Positions 17,502 to 27,017 of a DNA stretch of 64,000 bases are shown here, piece by piece. The translations under genes and the position numbers were made by a program. Source of the DNA: Duncaniella muricolitica. Lineage in GTDB: Bacteria > Bacteroidota > Bacteroidia > Bacteroidales > Muribaculaceae. The notes below the pieces were generated by a model. The model saw only the letters and a program-made list of their open reading frames with translations, did not search any database and had not been told where the DNA came from. The stretch is from assembly GCA_025808375.1 (NCBI GenBank), contig CP061009.1, positions 2,232,001-2,296,000 of the forward strand, given 5' to 3'. The first letter of the stretch is position 1. Every line of letters begins with the position of its first letter.

Positions 17502-19079
17502 ATGTCACTACAAGATGAAATAGCACGCAGACGCACGTTTGCCATCATATCACACCCCGATGCGGGTAAAACTACTCTGACCGAAAAACTGCTGCTCTTC
17601 GGCGGCGCGATTCATGTGGCCGGAGCTGTAAAGTCAAACAAAATCAAGAAGACCGCCACTTCCGACTGGATGGAAATCGAGAAACAGCGCGGTATATCCG
17701 TAGCCACCTCGGTTATGGGCTTCAACTATGACGACTATAAAATAAACATTCTCGACACGCCGGGTCACCAGGATTTTGCCGAGGATACTTACAGGACTCT
17801 AACCGCTGTCGACAGTGTAATCATCGTTGTCGATGTAGCCAAAGGCGTGGAGCGGCAGACCCGCAAACTGATGGAGGTGTGTCGTATGCGCAACACACCG
17901 GTAATCATATTTGTAAACAAACTTGACCGTGAAGGCCGTGACCCGTTTGACATTCTCGACGAATTGGAGAGCGAACTTAAAATCAGTGTCCGTCCTCTTT
18001 CGTGGCCAATCAATATAGGTGAAAAATTCAAGGGCGTATATAATATATACGAAAATTCGCTTGATCTGTTTACTCCTGACAAACAGCGCGTCAGCGAGCG
18101 TGTGGAAATCGAATCGGTCGATGATCCGCGTATTGATGAAGCTGTCGGCGAGACCGATGCGGCCAAACTTCGTGAAGATCTCGAACTCATCGAAGGTGTC
18201 TATCCCGAATTTGACGAAAAAGCCTATCTTGACGGGAAAGTCGCTCCCGTATTCTTTGGCTCCGCACTCAACACATTCGGTGTCAAGGAGCTTCTTGACT
18301 GCTTTGTGAAAATTGCACCAGCTCCACGTCCCACACAATCGGAGGAGCGCGTTATCGAGCCGTCAGAGGCCGGTTTCTCAGGCTTTGTATTCAAGATTCA
18401 CGCCAACATGGACCCCAATCACCGTTCATGTATCGCGTTTGTGAAAATATGCTCAGGCAAATTTGAACGCAACGCGCCTTATAAACATATCCGTACGGGC
18501 AAGACTCTCAAATTTGCCGCTCCCACGGCATTTATGGCTCAAAAAAAAAATGTTGTGGATGAAGCATATCCCGGAGATATCGTCGGCATCCCCGATACAG
18601 GCAACTTCAAGATTGGCGACACACTCACTTCGGGTGAAAATCTGCATTTCAAGGGTCTGCCATCATTCTCTCCCGAGATGTTCAAGTATATTGAGAATGC
18701 AGACCCTATGAAGTCAAAGCAACTTGACAAAGGCATACAGCAACTCATGGACGAAGGTGTGGCCCAGCTCTTCACCAATCAGTTTAATGGCCGGCGTATT
18801 ATCGGTACGGTAGGACAACTGCAATTTGAGGTAATTCAGTATCGTCTGGAGCATGAGTATGGCGCGCAATGTCGCTGGGAGCCCATATCACTTTACAAGG
18901 CATGCTGGATAGAGAGCGACGATCCCGAAGCTTTGGCCGCTTTCAAAAAAAGGAAACATCAGTTCATGGCCACAGACCGCGAAGGCCGCGACGTATTCCT
19001 GGCCGACTCAGGCTATGTGTTGCAAATGGCCCAAAGTGATTTCCCCAAGATTCGCTTTCATTTTTCGAGTGAATTTTAG
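17502..19079 (+). CDS. prfC: Peptide chain release factor 3
   Basis: A 525-residue translational GTPase, full length for RF3. The P-loop SHPDAGKTT (17-25), the switch region RGISVATSV, DTPGHQDFAED and NKLDREGRD are all intact. RF3 uses GTP to release RF1 or RF2 from the ribosome after peptide release. It is a single-gene unit ended by the strong hairpin at 19094-19139. Confidence 0.97.
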   Translation: MSLQDEIARRRTFAIISHPDAGKTTLTEKLLLFGGAIHVAGAVKSNKIKKTATSDWMEIEKQRGISVATSVMGFNYDDYKINILDTPGHQDFAEDTYRTLTAVDSVIIVVDVAKGVERQTRKLMEVCRMRNTPVIIFVNKLDREGRDPFDILDELESELKISVRPLSWPINIGEKFKGVYNIYENSLDLFTPDKQRVSERVEIESVDDPRIDEAVGETDAAKLREDLELIEGVYPEFDEKAYLDGKVAPVFFGSALNTFGVKELLDCFVKIAPAPRPTQSEERVIEPSEAGFSGFVFKIHANMDPNHRSCIAFVKICSGKFERNAPYKHIRTGKTLKFAAPTAFMAQKKNVVDEAYPGDIVGIPDTGNFKIGDTLTSGENLHFKGLPSFSPEMFKYIENADPMKSKQLDKGIQQLMDEGVAQLFTNQFNGRRIIGTVGQLQFEVIQYRLEHEYGAQCRWEPISLYKACWIESDDPEALAAFKKRKHQFMATDREGRDVFLADSGYVLQMAQSDFPKIRFHFSSEF

Positions 19080-19093
19080 CATCAAGCATTGAT

Positions 19094-19139
19094 GTCGCCC
19101 GATAAACCCTGTAATATCAGGCTTTATCGGGCGACTTTT
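19094..19139 (+). terminator. Rho-independent terminator of prfC
   Basis: A perfect 13-base stem (19094-19106 with 19123-19135) encloses a further CCTG/CAGG stem and a six-base loop, followed by TTTT. It lies 14 bases after the prfC stop codon. Confidence 0.9.
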
Positions 19140-19273
19140 GTTGTTGAATTCTATTTCACAATGATTCCGAATTTATTGAAGTTCAGGCCAATACGAGGCA
19201 TGCTAACAATAGATGAAAAAATAGCACCAAATAGGAAGAAAAAATTTCCAGAACTATTGACAATCACGACATT

Positions 19274-19321
19274 AAACCAAAACAAAGAGAGTCCAATTTC
19301 TATTTCTCTTTGTTTTGGTTT
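19274..19321. terminator. 17-bp perfect inverted repeat, probable terminator of the minus-strand operon
   Basis: Arms 19274-19290 and 19305-19321 are perfectly complementary with a 14-base loop. It lies just past the stop of the ABC permease. AT-rich flanks stand in for a T-run. It is more likely a transcript end than part of a gene. Confidence 0.6.
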
Positions 19322-19325
19322 TAAT

Positions 19326-20573
19326 TCACTCATATCTTATCGCTTTCGATGGCGGGATGGTGGTGATTATAGCAGAAGGGAGCAACAACATAAATAATGA
19401 CAGAACGATTATTGCCACGTTGAGTGCAAGGATTACGGACCATTGTATTTCGACCGGTACATGATCCAGATAATAGGCGTCAGGGTTGAGAGGTATGATG
19501 CCGGTAGCCCGTTGAATATACAACAGTCCCAATCCGACAATATTACCTATAATCAGTCCGCGGATGAGTATACGCACCGACATGATTATAAATATGGAGC
19601 GTATCTGACGGTTGGATGCTCCGAGTGCTTTCAGTACTCCTATCATGTTGACACGTCGAAGTATCAGTATAAACAGTGATGACACCAGTGTAAGCAATGT
19701 CAACAGAGACATAAGTGTAAGTATCACTTTGACATTAGTGTCAAGAAGAGCAAGCCAGTTGAAAAACAAAGCCGCTGTCTTGTGGATATTGAGCACAGTA
19801 TAATGCCGTTGGGTTTTGCCGGTATATAATTGGTCAAGATAGGTGGATATGATTGTATGTTCCGCATTGTCAATTGCATCGTCATCCGGCAGTCCGTTTA
19901 TCTCTATCATCGTCGCGCATGAATCAGGGACGTCGGCTACACGTTGTAGCATTGATAGAGAGCCGAATATCATATTTCGGTCATACTCGCTGAAGTGAGT
20001 GTCGTAAATGCCGGCGATTTTCAATCGGCGTATGCGATAGGCTCCGTCGCCGAGAAAATACGTGTCGATTTTTTGTCCCGGTTCGAGCGAAAGCGCGCGT
20101 GCGAGTGTACGTGAAACCACTATATGGTATTCCGTAGAATCGGCACTGTAATCAGGCACAGCCCCTTCCACAAGATTGGATTTAATAAATGACCAGTCAT
20201 AATTCCTGTCAACACCCTTGATTACCGAACCTGAAAAGTTGTCGGGAGTCTTTAGAATTGCCGGCTGACGGCCAGTGAGTGTATATTTCACATTTGACGG
20301 AAGTATTTCCCGCAGTGGAGAGATGTCATCATAAGATAATAGGATAGTGGAGTCAGGGTCGGTGTCAGGGGTGAGTCCTATTGACAGTTGTGAGTCGAAA
20401 CCTATTACTTTCTGACGTATCTCTGAGCGAAATCCGCTCATGACAGCTATGGATATCAGCATTACGGTTACTGACAATGCTATGCCCGCAATGGCGATAA
20501 TCAGCCCGGTCGAACTGTCTCGGCGAGTTGATTTGAGCGGCAAATGGCGGGCTATGAAAAAGGATACCGACAT
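19326..20573 (-). CDS. ABC transporter permease, FtsX/LolE-like
   Basis: A 415-residue membrane permease of the MacB/FtsX/LolCDE type. One N-terminal helix (about 24-46, GLIIAIAGIALSVTVMLISIAVMSGF), a large periplasmic domain of about 220 residues and three C-terminal helices (starting about 280, 325 and 375) give the usual topology. The LolE branch extracts lipoproteins from the inner membrane. The ATPase partner is not in this window. It lies 32 bases after the HMA-AraC gene and ends a six-gene minus-strand run. Confidence 0.85.
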   Translation of the reverse strand: MSVSFFIARHLPLKSTRRDSSTGLIIAIAGIALSVTVMLISIAVMSGFRSEIRQKVIGFDSQLSIGLTPDTDPDSTILLSYDDISPLREILPSNVKYTLTGRQPAILKTPDNFSGSVIKGVDRNYDWSFIKSNLVEGAVPDYSADSTEYHIVVSRTLARALSLEPGQKIDTYFLGDGAYRIRRLKIAGIYDTHFSEYDRNMIFGSLSMLQRVADVPDSCATMIEINGLPDDDAIDNAEHTIISTYLDQLYTGKTQRHYTVLNIHKTAALFFNWLALLDTNVKVILTLMSLLTLLTLVSSLFILILRRVNMIGVLKALGASNRQIRSIFIIMSVRILIRGLIIGNIVGLGLLYIQRATGIIPLNPDAYYLDHVPVEIQWSVILALNVAIIVLSLFMLLLPSAIITTIPPSKAIRYE

Positions 20574-20605
20574 GGATTTGTGATTGGATATTTTTGAAAT
20601 ATACG

Positions 20606-21160
20606 TTATACCTCATTCAGACCTCTGCGTTCCATCGAAGTACGTAGGTATTCGGTCGGGGTCAACCCTGTCACACTCTTGAACTGACGTGACAGATGGG
20701 CGGTACTTGAGTAGCCGGTCATGTCGGCAATCTCGCTTATGGTGTATTGTCCGTATCCGAGCAACTCTTTGACCCATTCGACACGCTGAGCCATCTGATA
20801 CTTCTCGAGCGTGCGCCCTTCATGAGCCGAGAACACCCTGCTCATGGTGTCGTATGTCGCACCGATATGCCGTTCGAGACATGCCGAAAGGTTTAGCCGA
20901 CACTCACCCGGCTGTCTTACATGTTCGATGACTGCACGCTTTATTTTCTCTACCAACAAGCTGTCGGCATCAAGTATACGTGTAAATCCTTCGTTTTCGA
21001 GCAATCGGTCAAGCATCATAGTTGCCGGTCCGTCAAGCTGCTGCTTAACCTCGGCTCTGCCGAGAGTAACGCTGACGGGGGTAAGTCCGGCCGAACGCAA
21101 TACACGCTCGACAGCTTCAACACAGTGGTGGCATACCATGCCTTTGATGAGTATCTCCAT
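20606..21160 (-). CDS. HMA-like and AraC-type HTH fusion regulator
   Basis: A 184-residue protein. Residues 1-65 look like a heavy-metal-associated domain with the metal motif GMVCHHC (Cys10 and Cys13), and residues about 85-184 are an AraC-type helix-turn-helix domain ending in TGYSSTAHLSRQFKSVTGLTPTEYLR. The layout suggests a regulator that senses a metal such as Cu, Zn or Hg, or a redox state, through its own CxxC. It starts 2 bases after the tilS stop, so the two are co-transcribed. The targets are unknown. Confidence 0.8.
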   Translation of the reverse strand: MEILIKGMVCHHCVEAVERVLRSAGLTPVSVTLGRAEVKQQLDGPATMMLDRLLENEGFTRILDADSLLVEKIKRAVIEHVRQPGECRLNLSACLERHIGATYDTMSRVFSAHEGRTLEKYQMAQRVEWVKELLGYGQYTISEIADMTGYSSTAHLSRQFKSVTGLTPTEYLRTSMERRGLNEV

Positions 21161-21162
21161 AT

Positions 21163-22482
21163 CTACTCAAACGTAATTTTTATAACAGATGTTGTGGCGT
21201 CATTAACTTTAAAATGACGGGACGCCCGCAAACCTATAACCCACATGAGCACTCCATCCCGAAAGAGTAACGGCACCGAATGTTTCTGACGTGAGCTATA
21301 CTTTGCGTCGGTATACAAATCGCTCACCAACCGAGACCCTTTCATTCCAAAAGGAGCAAGTCTGTCACCTTGACGCCAGCTACGCATGCTCCATTTCGGA
21401 TTACCCTCTAAAACCGACGAATCAAAATAGATGACATTTTTATTGCTCATGCCATTTCTGACCTCATCCCAAAAATCTGAAATCGACATCCGTGACATCG
21501 AGAACGGATGTTCTGATACGTCAACTTCTCTCTCTTCATCAATCGTTTCGGACTGCCGAGACAGTTTGCCGCGCTCATAGATATAACGACCTTTGGGAGT
21601 GATGAACATTTGCCCGGAAGTTGTGTCGGAAGCCTCGTTTGTCACGCAGTCATAGAGATCATCAATCTGCGAATGTGTGAAGCCGAACGATGTCAAAGAC
21701 TCATGAAGAATGGAGCGGGGGTGTGGCTCGCATCTTATAAGCCTCTCTATGTCGATGATCCCATCCGAATCATACAGACTGAACCGTGAGTCAGTCAACG
21801 CTTTATATAAGGAGAAGTTTTCTCTGAGTACACCGAGTGATCTGACAATCGATGACATTGCGCCTGGAAACTCCTGCTCAAGCATCGGAATAATCACATT
21901 GCGCAGACGATTACGTTTATATTCATTTTCACTATTGGTGCTGTCAGTAACCCATCTGTAACCACGTCCGCTGACATAATCCTCAATTTCAGCTCTCGTA
22001 CATTCGAGCAACGGCCGCACTATTCGTCCGTTTACCGGCAACATACCCTTCAGGCCGGCAATGCCGCTTCCACGCAGCAGATTAAGGAAAAGAGTCTCCA
22101 CATTATCCTCACAGTGATGTCCGACAGCGATATATTCACCGATACCGGAGTCGATCAGTCCGTTCCACCAGTCATATCGAAGCGATCGGCAGGCCATTTC
22201 TACCGATTCGCCCGTTTCAGCTCGGCGGGTCGTGACATCGAAATCAATGGTTGCAAGTTCCACACCAAGCATTCTGCATATGCTTTCGCAATGCTCTTGG
22301 TCACGGTTACTTTCCGCACCTCGCAGATGAAAATTGCAATGTGCGGCGAGAATGTGACAACCGGCTTCCTTAAGGGCAAGCAACAGTGCCATAGAGTCGA
22401 CACCCCCACTCAACCCCACGATTATGCGTGGTGACTGAGGGAGGTGCCGATGTATAAACTCCTTTACTTTTTTTGAGAGCAT
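21163..22482 (-). CDS. tilS: tRNA(Ile)-lysidine synthase
   Basis: A 439-residue TilS, which adds lysine to C34 of the CAU-anticodon tRNA-Ile so that it reads AUA. The ATP PP-loop SGGVDS is at residues 25-30, and the catalytic part continues with HHCEDNVETLFLNLLRGSGIAGL near 120-145. The C-terminal part is divergent, as usual. It sits in a run with pectin enzymes upstream (15 bases after GH28) and the HMA-AraC regulator downstream. Confidence 0.95.
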   Translation of the reverse strand: MLSKKVKEFIHRHLPQSPRIIVGLSGGVDSMALLLALKEAGCHILAAHCNFHLRGAESNRDQEHCESICRMLGVELATIDFDVTTRRAETGESVEMACRSLRYDWWNGLIDSGIGEYIAVGHHCEDNVETLFLNLLRGSGIAGLKGMLPVNGRIVRPLLECTRAEIEDYVSGRGYRWVTDSTNSENEYKRNRLRNVIIPMLEQEFPGAMSSIVRSLGVLRENFSLYKALTDSRFSLYDSDGIIDIERLIRCEPHPRSILHESLTSFGFTHSQIDDLYDCVTNEASDTTSGQMFITPKGRYIYERGKLSRQSETIDEEREVDVSEHPFSMSRMSISDFWDEVRNGMSNKNVIYFDSSVLEGNPKWSMRSWRQGDRLAPFGMKGSRLVSDLYTDAKYSSRQKHSVPLLFRDGVLMWVIGLRASRHFKVNDATTSVIKITFE

Positions 22483-22497
22483 ATAGAGTCAGGGGGG

Positions 22498-23766
22498 TTA
22501 TTTAGCGGGATTCTCGACAGTCTTGCCGTTCATCACCACATTTTCGAGGCGGACATCGGGATAAATGCATTCAAATCCGGGATTGGAAGCCTCGACCTTG
22601 ATGTTGCGCATTACGAAGTTGTTCACGGTGTCATCCGCATTTCCGGCAATAGTTCCGAGTGACTTGACCTTGACATCAACATTTTCTATCAGAATGTTGC
22701 GTACGATTCCGTAAGGCTTCTCATTGGAACCTTCGAGGGTGAAGAACTGTTTCCAGGGCTTCATGTCAATGACTGTGCCGCTTGAACCGGTGATGTTTTT
22801 TACCGTCACATTCTCATATATCTGATAGGTATCGGGACGCATCTTGAGACGAAGGATAGCTGTGCCGGTATTAACATGACAGTCGCGAATCTCGATGTTG
22901 CGGGCGTGGATACACTCGCTGCCGAGAGTGAGGGTGCCGTGCAGGTTGGGGCCGAATGTACAACGCTCCACAAGGATGTTTTCAACTATTCCGTTCTCTA
23001 CCGAGCGGTTGGCATACACGCCCTTGCCGCCTTTGATACAAACACCGTCATCGTCACAGTTGAGATAGCAGTCGCGTACAATTACATTGGAGCAGACATC
23101 AAGGTCGATGGCGTCGCTTGACGGAGCGCGTACCGGTTCGCGGGGTGCTGTTATACGACAGTTCTCGATAATTACATTGTTGCACTGATAGAGATGTGTG
23201 GTCCAGAATGGAGAGTTGCAGAGGGTCGGGCCGCTAAGTTTCACGCTGTCACATCCCCACAGGAATACAAGTCGCGGACGATGCACTTCAAGATTGGTGC
23301 ATGATTTTTTGATTTTGGCACGCTCGGCACGTAATGCCCAGAACTGTTTCCAGTATTTCAGTCCGTTACCGTTAATCATGCCGGGGCCTGTAATTTGAAA
23401 GCCATCTACGTGATAAGCGTTGATCAGAGCTGCGTAATAATATATGCTGCGGCCCTCCATGCGTGAGGGGAGGAGGGGGAAGTTTTCAATATCATCCGAG
23501 CCTTTGATGCAACCGCCTTCCTCGAGATGAAGAGTGGTGCCGGGCTTGAAGAACAAAGCACCTGTCAGGAAGGTGCCTTTTGGCACTACTATACGACCAC
23601 CGCCATCGGCTTCAGCCTGATCGATGACTTTCTGTATGGCTGTAGTCTGGATTTTGGTACTGTCATTCTTGACACCGTGAGAGGTTATTATATAATCCTT
23701 GGCTGAAAGCTGCTGTGAGAAGGCTGCAACCACAGCAAGCGAAATAGTTGCTAATATTTTGTTCAT
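22498..23766 (-). CDS. GH28 polygalacturonase-type glycoside hydrolase
   Basis: A 422-residue exported beta-helix enzyme with a signal peptide of about 22 residues. GH28 signatures are present: the Asp region SSDAIDLD and NCDDDGVCIKGG (around 220-250), the His-containing GPNLHG near 277 and the RLK motif in AILRLKMRPD (around 309). GH28 members hydrolyse galacturonan or rhamnogalacturonan in pectin. It follows the CE12 esterase by 13 bases and precedes tilS by 15 bases on the same strand. Confidence 0.88.
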   Translation of the reverse strand: MNKILATISLAVVAAFSQQLSAKDYIITSHGVKNDSTKIQTTAIQKVIDQAEADGGGRIVVPKGTFLTGALFFKPGTTLHLEEGGCIKGSDDIENFPLLPSRMEGRSIYYYAALINAYHVDGFQITGPGMINGNGLKYWKQFWALRAERAKIKKSCTNLEVHRPRLVFLWGCDSVKLSGPTLCNSPFWTTHLYQCNNVIIENCRITAPREPVRAPSSDAIDLDVCSNVIVRDCYLNCDDDGVCIKGGKGVYANRSVENGIVENILVERCTFGPNLHGTLTLGSECIHARNIEIRDCHVNTGTAILRLKMRPDTYQIYENVTVKNITGSSGTVIDMKPWKQFFTLEGSNEKPYGIVRNILIENVDVKVKSLGTIAGNADDTVNNFVMRNIKVEASNPGFECIYPDVRLENVVMNGKTVENPAK

Positions 23767-23779
23767 TGATGATTTTCAA

Positions 23780-24625
23780 TTATTTGAGATTATAGACTTC
23801 AGGACGAATATACTTGCGCAATTCAGGCATTTTTTCAGCAAGAGCTTGTACCGCGAGACGCGATACGACAAGGCCGCCATGCACATTGAGGTGAGTGTTG
23901 TCAATCTTGCCTTTGGGGCAGAATTCGTAGGTATTGGCCGGAATCCACATGAACAGTTCGCGCGAAGCGGTAGTGCCAAGTTCCTGTACGAGTTTGCGAG
24001 TGAGTTTGTTCATGTCGATAAATGTCACGCCGGTCTCTTTGGCCACATTACGGGGCGAGTCAAGATAGGCTCCGTGGGTGTCGACAAGAATCACACCTTC
24101 CTTGGGATATTTGCCTTTCCACTCGGGCTGCTTGTCATCGGTCTCGGAGGCAATATCAAGCATTGCTGTCGGCGGGAAGTTGCGGCGGGCTATCGCATTC
24201 ATAAGTATTGGAGTCGCCCCCTTGCTTTTGGCGTCATTGACAAAACGACGGAGATTTTCGTCAAAAGTTCCTCCGGGCACGGTGTATCGGTCGGGACTCT
24301 TGATTTTCTCGTCATTGTGGCCAAACTGTATGATTACATAATCGCCGGGACGCATAAGCGACATTACCTTATCCCAGCGGCCTTCATCAATAAAACTTTT
24401 AGATGAACGACCGTTGACGGCATGATTGTCGACCTTGACAGCCCCCTGAAGATATACGGGGAGCATCTGTCCCCAGCCTCGCTCCTGATTTTCCTTGTCA
24501 AGAGGTTTGTTGGCCATGGTCGAATCTCCGATCATGAATACAGTAACTGTGTCAGTTGGTTCGGTCGCTGCCTGTGCCATAAACGGCAGTGCAGCTGAAA
24601 GAAAAAGTGTGCTTAAAATTTTCAT
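23780..24625 (-). CDS. CE12-type rhamnogalacturonan acetylesterase (SGNH hydrolase)
   Basis: A 281-residue exported esterase with a signal peptide (MKILSTLFLSAALPFMAQA). SGNH motifs are visible: GDSTMA near residue 33 (nucleophile Ser), the Gly in HAVNGRSSKSF, Asn in QFGHNDEK and the catalytic D-x-x-H in DNTHLNVHGG near 248. The family deacetylates rhamnogalacturonan so that hydrolases can act. It lies between DUF4861 and GH28 genes in a pectin gene set. Confidence 0.88.
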   Translation of the reverse strand: MKILSTLFLSAALPFMAQAATEPTDTVTVFMIGDSTMANKPLDKENQERGWGQMLPVYLQGAVKVDNHAVNGRSSKSFIDEGRWDKVMSLMRPGDYVIIQFGHNDEKIKSPDRYTVPGGTFDENLRRFVNDAKSKGATPILMNAIARRNFPPTAMLDIASETDDKQPEWKGKYPKEGVILVDTHGAYLDSPRNVAKETGVTFIDMNKLTRKLVQELGTTASRELFMWIPANTYEFCPKGKIDNTHLNVHGGLVVSRLAVQALAEKMPELRKYIRPEVYNLK

Positions 24626-24645
24626 GGTTATTAATTGTGGTTTAC

Positions 24646-25860
24646 TTATTTCCCTTTTTTATTTTTTCGTGTTTTGCTTACTGTAACCTTCACAGTATTA
24701 TCAAGATGTTTACGCCACACGGCAAGGTGATCAAACCAGGATTTTGCATCACGAGGCGAACACTCGTCGCGCAGGGCTGCCGCTGTGATATGATATTTTA
24801 TTTTGCCGTTGCGGTCAGGCGATACAAGTGTCAGATAATTCACATCATCTTCCAGGGTTTTGACCAGATAGGGTGCGCTGACCGAGATGCCGAGTCCGAG
24901 AGTATCGGTCAGTTGCGGCATCCCTTTGTCGGGAAGATTATTACCCCAACTACCGGCAAGACCGTTAGTGCGGATAAAGCCCTCGTTGTCATTCATGATT
25001 TTTTGTACACCGGTGGCAAATACAGCTCCATTAGGAGCCCCCTTCAATGTCACTTCCACCTCATAGTCGCGATGACCTTTATATATGGTATAGCGTTGTG
25101 TCATGTCGATAGGATGTCCGTTGTAGTTCAATCCGCGGTCTGAGACTTCGATTACCGAACGCAATGGGCCGGTGGTGACGACACGCTGTCCACGGGTGGT
25201 TACTGAATCAATGGTAGTCGGCGTTCCGTTCTGCCAACCGCGAAACGACCCCATTGCAACGGAAGTACCGGCCCAAAGAATGTCGCGACCATATCCTTTG
25301 CCAAGCTGGTCGGCTGTTGTGTAGAAGCCTGTTGTCTCAAGTTCAAGCTGAGGGCGGTTTTTGGCATACAGGTCTACACTCTGGCGGTTGTCCATGTACA
25401 CGCGTATGGCGTTATATAATCCTTCGAGCACCGCACCATGTCCATAGATGCTGTTGTACATCTGGCGGTTGTCGACGTCTCCTGGATAAGTAATCGCCAA
25501 GATTTTCGGATATTTTTTGTTCTTATCGTTAAGCTTGAGATAAGCATAAGTCCCGGCATCGAATGTGGCTGTGGTGTCGGGAACTGTCGACAAGTTGAGC
25601 GTAAGAGTGCGGGTCTCACCAGGCTTCATGTCAAGCATGACGACAATTTCATCGGCGACGCCGTCACCATTCATGTCGTCAAGCTGATAAGGCATATCGT
25701 TTATTCCGGCTACTTTTACCGAACGGACCTCTCCGGCCGATGTCGGGATGGGTACTACCACGGGGACGTCACTGCGCTGCTCGGGTAGGGGATTGCTGAT
25801 CGTCACGTAGAGTGACGACAGCAGTGCTGTGATGAGTGATAATGTCATTGAGTTAATCAT
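24646..25860 (-). CDS. DUF4861 protein, exported, pectin-cluster type
   Basis: A 404-residue protein from ATG 25860 with a signal-like N-terminus. It matches the DUF4861 family in the pattern of NPLPEQRSDVPVVVPI, a calcium-binding-like DDMNGDGVADEIV, GYGRDILWAGTSVAMGSF and the RYTIYKGHRDYEVEVTLKG region. DUF4861 genes are common in pectin and alginate loci; the biochemical role is not settled. It is the first gene of the minus-strand run, 20 bases before the CE12 gene. Confidence 0.75.
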   Translation of the reverse strand: MINSMTLSLITALLSSLYVTISNPLPEQRSDVPVVVPIPTSAGEVRSVKVAGINDMPYQLDDMNGDGVADEIVVMLDMKPGETRTLTLNLSTVPDTTATFDAGTYAYLKLNDKNKKYPKILAITYPGDVDNRQMYNSIYGHGAVLEGLYNAIRVYMDNRQSVDLYAKNRPQLELETTGFYTTADQLGKGYGRDILWAGTSVAMGSFRGWQNGTPTTIDSVTTRGQRVVTTGPLRSVIEVSDRGLNYNGHPIDMTQRYTIYKGHRDYEVEVTLKGAPNGAVFATGVQKIMNDNEGFIRTNGLAGSWGNNLPDKGMPQLTDTLGLGISVSAPYLVKTLEDDVNYLTLVSPDRNGKIKYHITAAALRDECSPRDAKSWFDHLAVWRKHLDNTVKVTVSKTRKNKKGK

Positions 25861-25957
25861 GGGAAAAGGTACAAAACACCACACTCCGGGCTATGCACGA
25901 GGAGATGATAGATATTTTGTACCTTATTAGAATAATAGCAGGCGTTGCACTCGAAGA

Positions 25958-26818
25958 TTACTGTCCGAGATAAGCCTTTAGCAAGTGGCTCTTTTGTCCC
26001 TTCAGGCGACGGATGGCCTTCTCCTTGATCTGGCGCACACGCTCGCGGGTGAGATCAAATTTCGCACCGATCTCCTCAAGAGTCATTTCCTGGCATCCTA
26101 TGCCGAAAAACATTTTGAGGATTTCACGCTCCCTGTCATGGAGCTGCTTGAGAGCACGGTCTACCTCCTTGGCGAGCGACTCCTGGGTAAGTGTGGCGTC
26201 TGCCATGGGAGAGTCGTCGTTGGTGAGCACATCAAGGAGGCTGTTGTCTTCACCCTCGACAAAGGGTGCGTCCACCGAGATATGACGGCCGGAGACCTTC
26301 AGAGTGTCGGCTATCTTGTCGACAGGCACATCAAGACGTTCAGCCAGCTCCTCGGGGGAGGGGCGACGCTCGTTTTCCTGCTCGAATTTCGATAGAGCCT
26401 TGCTGATTTTGTTGAGTGAGCCCACCTGGTTGAGAGGCAGACGCACGATACGGCTCTGCTCAGCGAGAGCCTGCAGTATTGACTGGCGAATCCACCATAC
26501 TGCATAAGAAATAAATTTAAAACCGCGGGTCTCGTCAAACTTTTGTGCCGCTTTAATCAAGCCGAGATTGCCTTCGTTGATAAGGTCAGGCAGGCTGAGT
26601 CCCTGGTTCTGGTACTGCTTTGCCACGGATACAACGAAGCGAAGATTGGCACGTACGAGCTTGTCGAGTGCTCGCTGGTCACCCTGATGAATACGCTGTG
26701 CAAGCTCTACCTCTTCCTCTACGGATATTAGCTCTTCACGGCCTATCTCCTGGAGAAATTTGTCGAGCGACGCGCTTTCACGGTTGGTGATTGATTTGGT
26801 TATTTTTAATTGTCTCAT
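25958..26818 (-). CDS. rpoD: RNA polymerase primary sigma factor, short Bacteroidota type
   Basis: A 286-residue sigma-70 factor with regions 1.2, 2, 3 and 4 complete but without a long region 1.1, as in the Bacteroidota housekeeping sigma. Region 2.4 reads GFKFISYAVWWIRQSILQAL and the region 4 helix-turn-helix reads MTLEEIGAKFDLTRERVRQIKEKA. It drives the TAnnTTTG promoters seen throughout this window. Its own promoter has a -7 box at 26845-26852. Confidence 0.95.
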   Translation of the reverse strand: MRQLKITKSITNRESASLDKFLQEIGREELISVEEEVELAQRIHQGDQRALDKLVRANLRFVVSVAKQYQNQGLSLPDLINEGNLGLIKAAQKFDETRGFKFISYAVWWIRQSILQALAEQSRIVRLPLNQVGSLNKISKALSKFEQENERRPSPEELAERLDVPVDKIADTLKVSGRHISVDAPFVEGEDNSLLDVLTNDDSPMADATLTQESLAKEVDRALKQLHDREREILKMFFGIGCQEMTLEEIGAKFDLTRERVRQIKEKAIRRLKGQKSHLLKAYLGQ

Positions 26819-26844
26819 GTCTTACTTAACGCACAATTAACGTG

Positions 26845-26852
26845 CAAAGTTA
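26845..26852 (-). promoter_or_regulatory. -7 box of rpoD
   Basis: TAACTTTG on the minus strand, 26 bases before the rpoD start. No TTG is seen at the usual -33 spacing. Confidence 0.5.
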
Positions 26853-26957
26853 ATCAATTATTGTGTAATTTGCCCTATTTTGGTATTTAAAATTTAATAA
26901 AACTGAAAAATCGGGCAATAGTGCGGCTTTTATGGTGAAAATTACACACTTTTTTAG

Positions 26958-26965
26958 TAACTTTG
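26958..26965 (+). promoter_or_regulatory. -7 box of the GT5-like gene
   Basis: TAACTTTG lies 52 bases before the start at 27018 and faces away from the rpoD promoter. Confidence 0.5.
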
Positions 26966-27017
26966 TGTCGCGGAAATTTACACCCGCACCGAAAATAATC
27001 GACCATAACCATTTTCA

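Noticed and set aside
19138..19333. Small ORFs on both strands between prfC and the ABC permease
   Set aside because: They overlap the inverted repeat and have no protein-like features; the space reads as two transcript ends.
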